Shown here: positions 1 through 7,194 of the stretch, one piece after another | How positions within the stretch are numbered: position 1 is the stretch's first letter | Layout: every line of letters begins with the position of its first letter | Assembly (NCBI GenBank): GCA_029785685.1 | Contig: JAFLZE010000004.1 | Location: 29,803 to 93,802, forward strand | Source: Nitrososphaerota archaeon | GTDB lineage: Archaea > Thermoproteota > Nitrososphaeria > Nitrososphaerales > UBA183 | Reading direction: 5' to 3' | Length of the DNA: 64,000 bases | Position numbers and translations under genes: made by a program | The notes under the pieces: model-generated | Databases searched by the model: none | The model's input: only the letters and a program-made list of their open reading frames with translations | What the model was told of the DNA's origin: nothing

Positions 1-239
1 TCGCAGTCCTCAAAGCCCAGAAAGGTAGAGTTCTTCCCGCGGCGGAAGAGTTCGCGCTCTGCCCAGGCTGCGGTCCTCTTCGCTCCCCTGCAAGTGAGGG
101 CACCGGCGTGATTGAAGAATGGTTCAGGAAATTCTTCTGATGTCATGAGGTAGCCGTCGCCGCGCCAGCTGAGCTTAGCCCATCTAGACCACCATCCGAG
201 CTCGTTCAGCTCGGCGCTTCTCCCGTCAGGCGCCTTCAA
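1..239 (-). CDS. Probable GNAT-family acetyltransferase, N-terminal part (runs off left edge)
   Basis: A minus-strand reading frame stays open from a TTG at 237-239 to the left edge of the window (about 79 codons). It reads as real protein: an N-terminal LNELGWWSRWAKLSW stretch, then YLMTSEEFPEPFFNHAG, a sequence style I associate with archaeal GNAT-type N-acetyltransferases; that family call is from memory and is tentative. The proposed TTG lies inside the end of cysS, so the two genes overlap by 14 bp and are probably cotranscribed from the cysS promoter. No ATG or GTG lies between the upstream in-frame TAG and this TTG. The catalytic acetyl-CoA motif would lie beyond the edge, so function cannot be verified here. 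Confidence 0.6.
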   Translation of the reverse strand, partial: MKAPDGRSAELNELGWWSRWAKLSWRGDGYLMTSEEFPEPFFNHAGALTCRGAKRTAAWAERELFRRGKNSTFLGFEDC

Positions 240-1410
240 ACAGGTCCACGCCTAGTATCTTCATCCCTTCTATCGCAGGTACGGCGACAGCTGCGGCTCT
301 ATCCCGGTCCGCCTCCTTCGAAGCCGATTTCAGAGCGCCTTCAGCCCAGGCTAGTGCCTTCGGTGTGTCGAAGTCGTCGTTCAGGGCTCGCTCAAACGGG
401 GTCAGAGACGGCTCTACCGAAGCCGCTCTGCCTGCGAATCGCTTTGCTATTGTCCTCATGCCGTGGAGCCTGCGCCTCGCAGAGGCCAGCCCTGAAAGGT
501 CGGCCTCTTTGCGATAGTGGATGGAAAGAGATGCCAGTCTGATCTCGCTGGCACTGAAAGTCCTAAGAGTATCCCTCACTGTGACCACGTTACCTAAGGA
601 TTTTGACATCTTCAGTCCGTCGGACTTCACGAGGTTGGTGTGCACCCAGTGCCTGACTAGAGGCCGAGCGCCTGTGACTGACTCGGCCTCGGCTATTTCG
701 GCTTCGTGGTGTGGATAGACAAGCTCATAGGCTCCGCCGTGGATGTCATACTGAGGACCCAAGATAGGGATGGTGACAGCTGTGTCCTGTATATGCCAGC
801 CTGGAGACCCGACCCCCCAAGGGCTCGGCCAGAGCCCGTCGACGAGTATCTCGGGTCGCCATAAAGCGAAGTCGTTGAGATTCCTCTTCCTGGGTGAAAG
901 CTCGAGGGGCCTGAGCGACAGGTCGTTCTTCGATTGGTGGGAGAGGCGCCCCCAGCGTTTGAATCTCGCGGTGTCGAAATAGACCCAGCCATCGGCCTTG
1001 TACGCGAACCCCTTCTCCAGTAGGGCATTGACCTGTCTTATCGCCTCGTCGACGTGGGCAGACACTGGTTCGAAGCGGGAGACTGTGTGTATATTCAGGC
1101 TCTCCAAGTCTCTCATCATCGATGAGACCATTCTGTGTGAATACTCGAGTGGGTCTTCTCCTGTTCTGGCAGCGGCCTGGCTGATTCTCTCATCGATGTC
1201 GGTTATGTTCATCAGGTAGTAGACATCGTACCCGAGGTGTCGAAGGTATCGCGCTAGGGCGTCGAAGAAAATGTAGGTCCTGGCATGCCCCAGGTGGAGC
1301 TCAGATTGGACGGTGGGGCCGCAGACAAACATGGAGACCAACGGGGGGTTGCGAGGGTGAAAGGGCTCCTTCTTCCCGCTCATGGTGTCATAGAGGGCAA
1401 GTTTGTTCAA
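226..1410 (-). CDS. cysS: Cysteinyl-tRNA synthetase
   Basis: Class Ia aminoacyl-tRNA synthetase charging tRNA-Cys in the cytoplasm. Visible landmarks are the zinc-site CGPTV motif (about residue 30), the HIGH-type HLGH signature near residue 40, DIHGG and HHEAEIAE in the middle, and KMSKS near residue 267. At 394 aa it is shorter than the usual roughly 460 aa, mainly at the C-terminal anticodon-binding side. One zinc ligand differs: where bacterial enzymes have GWHIECSAM, this protein has GWHIQDTAV, so the second cysteine is replaced, while the first Cys, the His and the Glu ligands remain. The start is TTG at 1408-1410, just downstream of a TATA-like element, consistent with a leaderless transcript. 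Confidence 0.95.
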   Translation of the reverse strand: MNKLALYDTMSGKKEPFHPRNPPLVSMFVCGPTVQSELHLGHARTYIFFDALARYLRHLGYDVYYLMNITDIDERISQAAARTGEDPLEYSHRMVSSMMRDLESLNIHTVSRFEPVSAHVDEAIRQVNALLEKGFAYKADGWVYFDTARFKRWGRLSHQSKNDLSLRPLELSPRKRNLNDFALWRPEILVDGLWPSPWGVGSPGWHIQDTAVTIPILGPQYDIHGGAYELVYPHHEAEIAEAESVTGARPLVRHWVHTNLVKSDGLKMSKSLGNVVTVRDTLRTFSASEIRLASLSIHYRKEADLSGLASARRRLHGMRTIAKRFAGRAASVEPSLTPFERALNDDFDTPKALAWAEGALKSASKEADRDRAAAVAVPAIEGMKILGVDLFEGA

Positions 1411-1439
1411 AGCGAGACCAGGCGTCTGAGTTTGCCTGG

Positions 1440-1452
1440 GTATTAGTTTTTG
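1440..1452. promoter_or_regulatory. Overlapping divergent TATA elements (cysS and the 1478 gene)
   Basis: The AT-rich stretch TATTAGTTTTTGA sits about 28-35 bp from both the cysS TTG on the minus strand and the ATG at 1478 on the plus strand. On the minus strand it reads AACTAATACC. The 67-bp intergenic space therefore seems to hold two face-to-face archaeal promoters sharing the same few bases. This is a positional inference. Confidence 0.45.
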
Positions 1453-1477
1453 AACGGGAACTTGGACACATCGAGGG

Positions 1478-1759
1478 ATGTTCTACGAGGACAAGGTCGT
1501 TTCCTTCCCGGCCCTCATGATGAGGCTGGGAGTCTTGGATCAGGATGCAGGAATCAGATTGATTGGCGAGTCAGATGGGAAGAAGCTCTATGCTTTCGTC
1601 ACACGGTTCGGATCCAAATACACCGTGATGACCTACTCGTTCAGCAAGAGAGGGGTTCCTGGAAGGAGAATTCAGACGCGTGAGTTCGGGACACTCGGAG
1701 AGGTAGAGGGGGCCCTGAAAGCCCTCGTGAAAGGTCGCCTCCAAGCTTGGATATACTGA
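1478..1759 (+). CDS. Conserved small protein of unknown function
   Basis: A 93-aa soluble protein beginning MFYEDKVVSFPALMMRLGV and ending in a basic GRLQAWIY tail. Composition and codon use look like a real gene, with high G+C at third positions and no long alternative frame on the other strand. I recognise no catalytic motif, no cysteines and no membrane segment; alternating hydrophobic residues around positions 28-56 suggest a small beta-rich fold. The ATG at 1478 lies about 30 bp from the TATA-like element shared with cysS, and the next gene on the same strand follows within 50 bp, so it may be the first gene of a short operon with the thioredoxin-like gene. Confidence 0.65.
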   Translation: MFYEDKVVSFPALMMRLGVLDQDAGIRLIGESDGKKLYAFVTRFGSKYTVMTYSFSKRGVPGRRIQTREFGTLGEVEGALKALVKGRLQAWIY

Positions 1760-1805
1760 TGCGGGTCCGCGAGTGATTAATATCCGAGCTGTAGATGCCA
1801 GACCC

Positions 1806-2138
1806 ATGGGAAAACCCAAGGCCATCCATGTAGTCTATGCGAAGTGGTGTCCCCACTGTGTCCCAACGACGGTCGAGCCACTGAAGAAGAGGGCCGAAGC
1901 TCTAGGAATCCCGTGCTTCCTGCATGACATCGACACGGACGAAGTGAGGCTAGCAGACGACCTCGTCAAGAAGTATGGAGACTGGTCTCCTGACTACGTC
2001 ATACCTCAGGTCTTCCTGGAGTACGGTGACGGGAAGGTCGAGCATGTCTTGACGGGCGACTCAAGAGGGGTCGCATCTACGAAAAGCTTGGTCGAAGACC
2101 TGCTGTCGGATGGCCCCCTCGCCAAGAGCCGCCCATAA
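1806..2138 (+). CDS. Thioredoxin/glutaredoxin-like protein with CPHC motif
   Basis: A 110-aa protein with the redox motif WCPHC near residue 15 of the ATG-initiated form, preceded by a beta-strand (KAIHVVYAKW) and followed by helix and a VIPQVFLEY segment that fits the cis-proline strand of the thioredoxin fold. It is expected to act as a cytoplasmic thiol-disulfide exchanger; CPHC resembles the DsbA/glutaredoxin type. An upstream GTG at 1773 would add 11 residues, but the fold begins immediately after the ATG at 1806, so that start is preferred. It lies between a small unknown gene and an M29-like gene that has its own TATA box. Confidence 0.75.
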   Translation: MGKPKAIHVVYAKWCPHCVPTTVEPLKKRAEALGIPCFLHDIDTDEVRLADDLVKKYGDWSPDYVIPQVFLEYGDGKVEHVLTGDSRGVASTKSLVEDLLSDGPLAKSRP

Positions 2139-2142
2139 ATAG
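2134..2142 (+). promoter_or_regulatory. TATA box of the M29-like gene
   Basis: CATAAATAG is centred about 26 bp upstream of the ATG at 2164, the spacing expected for a leaderless archaeal transcript. It overlaps the stop codon region of the preceding thioredoxin-like gene. Confidence 0.6.
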
Positions 2143-2163
2143 ACGCGCTTCGGCGGACCTGCC

Positions 2164-3222
2164 ATGTCAACAGACAGTCTCGATTCACTATACACGAAGG
2201 TCGCGAAGAAGGTGCTTGCGGAGACCCTCCAAGTGAAAAAAGGCGAATCCGTCACAGTGGAGACGTGGGACAATGGAGTTCCATTCGCACGGCGGGCCGT
2301 GGCAGAAGCGCGGGCAATGGGGTGCACGGCCGTGACGATATACGAGGACGAGGCAGCGTACGTCGAAGGAGTCAGGCGAGCCCCAGCTGATGTCGTGGGG
2401 TCCATGGGCCGAAACGAGTATGGGATTTTGTCTGGGACAGACGCCTACATCTTCATCCCCGGCCAGGCCATAGGGCCCTATTCCAAGACGCTCAAACCCG
2501 AAGAGAAGGCTCAGTCTACGCGCTACAACTCTTCATGGTATGAAGCGGCCGAAAAGTCCGGATTGAGGGGGGCGAGACTCTCTTTCGGCTATGTCGGCGA
2601 GGATACTGCGAGGCTGTTGGGGAAGAAGATCCATGAGGTGGTCAGAGCGCAACTCAAGGCTGCGCTTGTAGATCTTCGCAGGATTTCTAGCTCAGCGGAG
2701 AGGGTCTCACCGCTGCTCGCCGATGGGGCAAGCGCGGAGTTGACCTCTGGGAAGGCCACGCTTACGTTCACTCTAAAGGGAGATTTCGGCATCGAGGACG
2801 GGGTGGTCGACGAGAGCGACAAGAAGGCAGGGAACAACATGACGTACATGCCCCCAGGATTTGTGAGCAAAGAGATAGACCCAGGAAGTGCCAATGGGAG
2901 CGTCATACTGACCGACACGCTCACCGAACATGGCGTTATCCCCCGGATAACGTTGGAGTTCAAGAACGGGAAGGTGGAGTCCTGGGAGTCGTCCTCTCGA
3001 GCGATGGTGAAACGTATGTTCGAGTCGGTCTCTCCTGACCAGAGGGAGCTGAAGCTCCTGCTCATCGGACTCAACCCGGAGATGCCCTACGGGATGGGTC
3101 AGGACAGGTTCGTCAGAGGTTCGATAACCCTCGGAGGGTTCGGGTTCAGAGGACAGGTGAAGAACGGTTCGCTCAAGGCCTCCGGGAGAACAGCGGTGGC
3201 TAGGGGAAAGCTGGCGCCTTAG
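2164..3222 (+). CDS. M29 (aminopeptidase T)-like protein lacking metal ligands
   Basis: A 352-aa protein with the overall layout of the M29 metallo-aminopeptidase family: an N-terminal domain (KKGESVTVETWD, EARAMGCTAVTIYEDE) and a C-terminal region that should carry the dinuclear metal site. The equivalents of the family motifs can be aligned by eye, but the ligands are gone: the usual PTGEVFTAP is PPGFVSKEI here, the second GE motif is LKLLLIGLN, and the GTVHIALG motif is RGSITLGGF. As seen, no Glu/His/Asp metal set survives, so it is probably not a peptidase; a binding or redirected role is inferred. Length is close to the normal family size, with no truncation. It has its own leaderless-type promoter. 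Confidence 0.75.
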   Translation: MSTDSLDSLYTKVAKKVLAETLQVKKGESVTVETWDNGVPFARRAVAEARAMGCTAVTIYEDEAAYVEGVRRAPADVVGSMGRNEYGILSGTDAYIFIPGQAIGPYSKTLKPEEKAQSTRYNSSWYEAAEKSGLRGARLSFGYVGEDTARLLGKKIHEVVRAQLKAALVDLRRISSSAERVSPLLADGASAELTSGKATLTFTLKGDFGIEDGVVDESDKKAGNNMTYMPPGFVSKEIDPGSANGSVILTDTLTEHGVIPRITLEFKNGKVESWESSSRAMVKRMFESVSPDQRELKLLLIGLNPEMPYGMGQDRFVRGSITLGGFGFRGQVKNGSLKASGRTAVARGKLAP

Positions 3223-3553
3223 TCCGCAGCCTATGTGAAGAGCTCGACATCGATCCTTTCGAGATTCTTGAAAGTCCGCCTGCTCGTTTCTGTCCGTACA
3301 TCCAACACGGTAGGATGTCCTGCCGCTGCAAAGGTCGCGGCGCTTCGTACAGATCATCCATCCTGAAGACTAGGTGGTCGAGGGATTCCGCGGGAACGTA
3401 ATCGGTTTGGACCCGCCAAGATGATAGTTCAGCTATTCCCGGCCCGCCATCTTCGCTTCTGAGGCCAGCGACCTCGTCGCCGATGGCGACGATTTTGGTC
3501 CTCCCAGGCACCTTCACCACGAGGAGGCAGGTATTGAACCTCGACTCGTCCAT
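3200..3553 (-). CDS. Hypothetical protein
   Basis: A 117-aa minus-strand frame starting at ATG 3553 (MDESRFNTCLLVVKVPGRTK). The first two thirds have coding-like third-position G+C and a mixed alpha/beta pattern (IVAIGDEVAGL, LDHLVFRMDDLYEAP). The C-terminal part (serine-rich, basic) is less convincing and overlaps the 3' end of the convergent M29-like gene by 23 bp, so the gene could end in decay or the last part could be read differently. I do not recognise a family. The opposite strand also has an open frame here, but its codon pattern is poorer. Confidence 0.45.
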   Translation of the reverse strand: MDESRFNTCLLVVKVPGRTKIVAIGDEVAGLRSEDGGPGIAELSSWRVQTDYVPAESLDHLVFRMDDLYEAPRPLQRQDILPCWMYGQKRAGGLSRISKGSMSSSSHRLRTKAPAFP

Positions 3554-3683
3554 GTCCTTCGTGGACTCTCGTGTAGGTGAATTTCGATTTACCCCCCAGG
3601 ATTCGGTTGCATCATTCCAAGTGCTTCGTGCGGGGCTGTCGGGGCATCTATGGGACCCCGCCTTGTGCACATCCCCTGCGAGG

Positions 3684-3701
3684 CGCCGTCAGATGACGGC
3701 G
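3684..3701. promoter_or_regulatory. Palindromic operator candidate upstream of HTH gene
   Basis: CGCCGTCA-GA-TGACGGCG is a perfect 8-bp inverted repeat with a 2-bp centre. It ends 5 bp before a TATA-like GGCTATAGG (about 3706-3714), which itself lies about 30 bp before the ATG of a winged-helix regulator. This is the right place for an autoregulatory operator abutting the BRE/TATA region. Confidence 0.5.
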
Positions 3702-3743
3702 TAAAGGCTATAGGGTGTTTACAGCGCTTCCTTTGGGGGATAA

Positions 3744-4001
3744 ATGGCCCTAATTGATGGAGGATCCGTCGGCAGGCCGTTCTGGCTGAGCTTACTGCAT
3801 CGCCTGATTGTCAGGCCACTCACACCCACGGAGCTCGCGTCTCTGGAACACAAACATCTCAGCTCAGTGAGCAGGGAGCTTAGCAGGCTGCGACGTGAAG
3901 GCCTGGTCGAGTGCGCTGAGGTTGTGAGCAGACAGAAGTTCTACAAGCCAACACAGGAAGGATACATACTGGCCTATGCGAGCCTTAGGCAGGGCAGGTA
4001 G
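3744..4001 (+). CDS. Small winged-helix (ArsR/MarR-like) transcriptional regulator
   Basis: An 85-aa protein that is essentially one winged helix-turn-helix domain: LTPTELASLEHKHLSSVSRELSRL is a recognisable HTH with recognition helix, followed by a wing (LVECAEVVSRQKFYKPTQEG). No extra ligand or dimerisation domain is visible, and only one cysteine is present, so metal sensing is not suggested. Start ATG at 3744 is supported by TATA-like GGCTATAGG about 30 bp upstream. A perfect palindrome next to that promoter suggests autoregulation. The downstream GNAT gene is 100 bp away on the same strand and may be a target. Confidence 0.8.
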   Translation: MALIDGGSVGRPFWLSLLHRLIVRPLTPTELASLEHKHLSSVSRELSRLRREGLVECAEVVSRQKFYKPTQEGYILAYASLRQGR

Positions 4002-4102
4002 CAAAACGGCAAGCTCGCCTCTGGGTCTTGTGAATTAGCCAGGGGGCTAAGGCGAAGGTCGGATTGGCTGCCCCGAGTCACGACGCTGGTCACGTCAAGT
4101 AC

Positions 4103-5029
4103 ATGGAGCTCAGGAAGCAGGATCTGCGTTCGTTCGAGGATGTGGTAGTGCAAGGGCTAGGGCACTTCGAACGGGTGACCTGCCTCGATGAGCCGACCGT
4201 CTCACAACTGAGATCCCTGCGCCAGGCGGGTGTCTGGACCATGTTCTCCCTGCTGCGCGCCCTGGGGCGCGCCCCCATCAACATCCATGTGGCGGTCACA
4301 GGCGGGAAGGTGATCGGGACTGCATCGGAAGTCCTCCTCAAGGAGTCAGGCTACGTACTCGGTGTTGCCACCGATGTAGCAATGCGCAATCGTGGTATCG
4401 CGACGAATCTCTTGGAGAGGATTCACGCAGATGTGGGAAGGAAAGGAAAGACGTGGACGGCGCTGGATGTCGAGTCAGACAACGCGGTAGCCGTCAGAGT
4501 CTACAAGAGACTTGGGTATGAGGAGGTCGCTACGTTCGCCTGGCATGTGGGACCGTTGCGGAGGATGGTCGCTGGCCGCGGGCAGGTTGCCCTAGTGGAA
4601 CGGAACCAGTTAGGCAGAACGGCGTCTTGGGTACAGGGAAACATCCCCCCGTCTATGGCGGTTCCGCTCCCTCCGTCTGGGAAGAGGCTCACACACCTAG
4701 AGCTCCTGGTACGAGCGCCTGGGTCCCGGGATGTGACGTGGGAGATCGGGCAGTCAGGACAGAAAACCGCGGCGGTCCGGGGTATATACACCTCGATGGT
4801 GAAGACAGGGTATATCTTTCCAGTGACCGATGACCGTTCTGTCACGAAAGATGACATCACCGCGGTCATCGGGTCCGCCTCTGATTGGGTACGGTCTCTC
4901 GGAGGTTCGAAGATGGTTGTCGCGACTCCGAGCCCCTCGTCTGGATGGAATCAAGTACTGACAGAGCTCGGCATTCTCTGCGAGGCCTCCACCACCCTGA
5001 TGGTCAGAAAAGCTGGCTCCAGCCATTAG
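4103..5029 (+). CDS. GNAT-family N-acetyltransferase
   Basis: A cytoplasmic acetyltransferase of 308 aa from the ATG at 4103 (a TTG at 4064 would add 13 residues of poor quality). The GNAT core is in the first 150 residues: INIHVAVTGGKVIGTA (beta strands), then the acetyl-CoA binding signature DVAMRNRGIATNLLERI and the LDVESDNAVAVRVYKRLGYEEV C-terminal motif typical of the family. The second half (about residues 170-308) is a separate domain of unknown kind, longer than a simple GNAT, perhaps a degenerate second GNAT repeat. The substrate cannot be inferred. Its 3' end overlaps the convergent Cas4-like gene by 4 bp. Confidence 0.85.
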   Translation: MELRKQDLRSFEDVVVQGLGHFERVTCLDEPTVSQLRSLRQAGVWTMFSLLRALGRAPINIHVAVTGGKVIGTASEVLLKESGYVLGVATDVAMRNRGIATNLLERIHADVGRKGKTWTALDVESDNAVAVRVYKRLGYEEVATFAWHVGPLRRMVAGRGQVALVERNQLGRTASWVQGNIPPSMAVPLPPSGKRLTHLELLVRAPGSRDVTWEIGQSGQKTAAVRGIYTSMVKTGYIFPVTDDRSVTKDDITAVIGSASDWVRSLGGSKMVVATPSPSSGWNQVLTELGILCEASTTLMVRKAGSSH

Positions 5030-5802
5030 GGCTTGGCCAGAGACTTCACACAGACCTGGTTGTATTCGCAGGCCCTGCACTTCCCTATGCTCCGGCTCGA
5101 TGTTGGTTCCCTCTCACCTGTCCAGTAACCCCGTTTCGCTTCCACCGCGGCTTCGGCAAGGTCTCTCTCATGCCTGAGTATGTGAATCTTCATCGAACCC
5201 TGATGCGCCTCTTCGAGTTCTTCTACCGTTCCATCCATCAAGGCTCCCGACACCTTTGCGGCCCAATCCCTCTTCTCTCCATCGTCCAGTGCTCCGGACC
5301 TCAGCCTCACCACCGCCAGTCTCAGCTTCGAGCAGTCAAACCCCATGCAGTCTAACAGAAGACCATAGATCCTTGCCTGGTTTTCCTGGTCGTTCCATAA
5401 CGGAATCGGATCGCCTTTGGTCGTCTTGAGTTCCACCAGCCAGAGTGGCCTTCCCTCCGACCATATCATGTGGTCGGGCATCCCGACCAGTCGGAGACCG
5501 CCGACTGCTCCCCAGAGCCCTAGGACGGCATAATTGGGTCCCTTCGCACCCACTAGTCTTGCGAAGTCTTCGGGGGTGATTTCTTCGGTTGGCATTAACT
5601 CGTCGTGGAGCTCTGTCCCTGTGTCCTTCGCCGCGGTGGGCACCTCTCCGAGAACGAATTCGTTCTCTACCTTGTACTCGCAATAGAATTGAGCCGAGAG
5701 TTTGGCCACCCCTACGACGCCGGTGCCATGACGGAACTCTGGCTTGACTGAGTGCATGAACTCCTTCTCCCGCTCCCATAGCCCAACCCAGAACTGGTCC
5801 AA
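5026..5802 (-). CDS. Cas4/RecB-like Fe-S PD-(D/E)XK nuclease, not linked to CRISPR
   Basis: A 258-aa protein with the layout of Cas4-like exonucleases: an N-terminal cysteine in AQFYCEYKVE, a His in TGTELHDEL, the catalytic set MPDHMIW (Asp) and LVELKTTKGD (ExK), a QxxxY-type motif DQENQARIYGLLL, and a C-terminal three-cysteine cluster CRACEYNQVC. One N-terminal plus three C-terminal cysteines is the typical 4Fe-4S arrangement. No CRISPR array, cas1 or cas2 is visible within the window, so a housekeeping or repair role is likelier than adaptation. A downstream ATG (MHSVKPEFRHG) would shorten it by 15 residues and is also plausible. Confidence 0.85.
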   Translation of the reverse strand: MDQFWVGLWEREKEFMHSVKPEFRHGTGVVGVAKLSAQFYCEYKVENEFVLGEVPTAAKDTGTELHDELMPTEEITPEDFARLVGAKGPNYAVLGLWGAVGGLRLVGMPDHMIWSEGRPLWLVELKTTKGDPIPLWNDQENQARIYGLLLDCMGFDCSKLRLAVVRLRSGALDDGEKRDWAAKVSGALMDGTVEELEEAHQGSMKIHILRHERDLAEAAVEAKRGYWTGEREPTSSRSIGKCRACEYNQVCVKSLAKP

Positions 5803-6001
5803 TCAGAAAGGAGGCGCGATTTCGATATGTAACGGTTGTCTGACTGATGCGCTTCACGTTCAAAGAGGAACGGACAATCTCCATCGCTGACTCGCTCCTC
5901 CGGAAGCCCCGAAGGCAGGGCGCACGTCAATGAAACGCGGGCGTGTTCCCTGGAGACGGTGAGTCTCTGCCACTCAGACCCTCCCTCTTTTTCAAACACC
6001 C

Positions 6002-6008
6002 TTTTATC
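6002..6008 (+). promoter_or_regulatory. TATA box of the PEBP gene
   Basis: TTTTATC lies about 27 bp upstream of the TTG start at 6032. The 228 bp between the Cas4-like gene and this start otherwise show no convincing gene. Confidence 0.5.
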
Positions 6009-6031
6009 GCGTCTCATCGAGTCCGTCGCTG

Positions 6032-6499
6032 TTGAGTCTCAAACTTGGGAATCTGAAGCTGACGAGCCCAGTGTTCAGCCCTTCCGGGCGCTTGGACAAG
6101 AAATATGGCGGTGATGGGGAAAACAAGTCTCCGCCATTAGCATGGACTGGCGCGCCAAGCGGGACCAAGGAATTCGCCTTGATCTGCCACGACCCCGACG
6201 CGCCGTTGCCTGACGGCTTCACTCATTGGGTGGTGTACGGCATTCCTGCTGAAGTCACGAAGCTAGCGGAAGGGCAGAAGGCCGAGGCATTCACGCCGGG
6301 AGTGAACGGGACACAGAAGACCGGCTACATGGGACCATACCCGCCAAACGGCCATGGGGTGCACCACTACTACTTCTGGGTCTATGCCCTTGGAAAGGAG
6401 ATGAAACTAGAACCAGGTCTCGGTCGGCCTGAACTGCTACGCGCGATCGCCGGTTCTATACTGGAGCAGGCGCGCCTCATAGGGACCTACGAGCGGTAG
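6032..6499 (+). CDS. PEBP / YbhB-YbcL (Raf kinase inhibitor-like) family protein
   Basis: A 155-aa protein of the phosphatidylethanolamine-binding superfamily as found in prokaryotes. Diagnostic segments are SPPLAWTGAPSGTKEFALICHDPDAP near residues 37-62, HWVVYGIPAEV, and GYMGPYPPNGHGVHHYYFWVYAL near residues 100-120, which together form the ligand pocket (DPDAP, GP-PP-GH). No signal peptide is visible, so it is cytoplasmic. The cellular ligand in archaea is not established. It starts at TTG 6032, supported by the leaderless-type TATA box. Confidence 0.93.
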   Translation: MSLKLGNLKLTSPVFSPSGRLDKKYGGDGENKSPPLAWTGAPSGTKEFALICHDPDAPLPDGFTHWVVYGIPAEVTKLAEGQKAEAFTPGVNGTQKTGYMGPYPPNGHGVHHYYFWVYALGKEMKLEPGLGRPELLRAIAGSILEQARLIGTYER

Positions 6500-6740
6500 A
6501 GACTGTCACGCCTGGGAAGCTGTGGCGACAGGGCACCGCGCCACGTGCTCATTCACCACCTAGGACCTGATACCTTGCCTTTGGTAATGGGCAACAACGT
6601 CTGCTAGTACTTCAGGCGCTTCACGGGAAACCTGCGGAGAGCGAGTGGCCTGGTGTGGTTTCCGAAGAGCTTGCTTCTCCCGGACAGTAGTGCGCGGTTT
6701 TCCATGCTTACCATGGGTGATGCGACTCGATTCCACGCAT

Positions 6741-6908
6741 TCAACTGGGCAGCTCGTCCTCCGGTATGAGCTTTCTAAGCTCCTTCGCGTATTCTTGCAC
6801 TAGGCCAGCCGTTACCCCGGCTATCTTTGCCAGTTCTGCTGCAGTGACCTTCGATTTCATGCAGCCGTCGAGGGCGACTACGTGTATAAGCGACGGCTGC
6901 TTGCTCAC
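6741..6908 (-). CDS. Small helix-turn-helix protein (55 aa)
   Basis: A short minus-strand gene, easily missed by length cut-offs. It starts at GTG 6906-6908 directly after an in-frame TAG and encodes 55 aa: MSKQPSLIHVVALDGC then VTAAELAKIAGVTAGLVQEY, a clear HTH-like helix pair, followed by AKELRKLIPED. The pattern (short helix, HTH, acidic end) suggests a tiny DNA-binding protein or the remnant of a larger regulator. The stretch between the PEBP gene and this gene (6500-6740) and the stretch 6909-7194 show nothing else that I can support. Confidence 0.5.
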   Translation of the reverse strand: MSKQPSLIHVVALDGCMKSKVTAAELAKIAGVTAGLVQEYAKELRKLIPEDELPS

Positions 6909-7194
6909 CTATGCGCAGTGAGAGGCAGCGCCGAAAGTAAACCTAAACCGGCGCGAGAGATCGTTCTGGGGTTCCCGGCTAACTCCAGCTGCTTCCCGCC
7001 ACAGAAGGAAGGCGCATCTTGTGGAACAGACGATGGAATGCGTTGTCTGTTCGTGCATCTTTCATGACCTTCTTGGCCAGGTGCTAGGTCTGAGCTCGCC
7101 TGATTCATACGGGCAACCCATTGTTGACATCTACTGTTCTGGAGTGAAGAATGCCGAGCAACGTTGAAAGGTTGAGCCCGTGGCCGACGAGGCT

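Noticed and set aside
3..140. Plus-strand open frame with CPGCG at the left edge
   Set aside because: The minus strand over the same bases gives a much better protein (GNAT-like) with a start overlapping cysS; the plus frame is its shadow.
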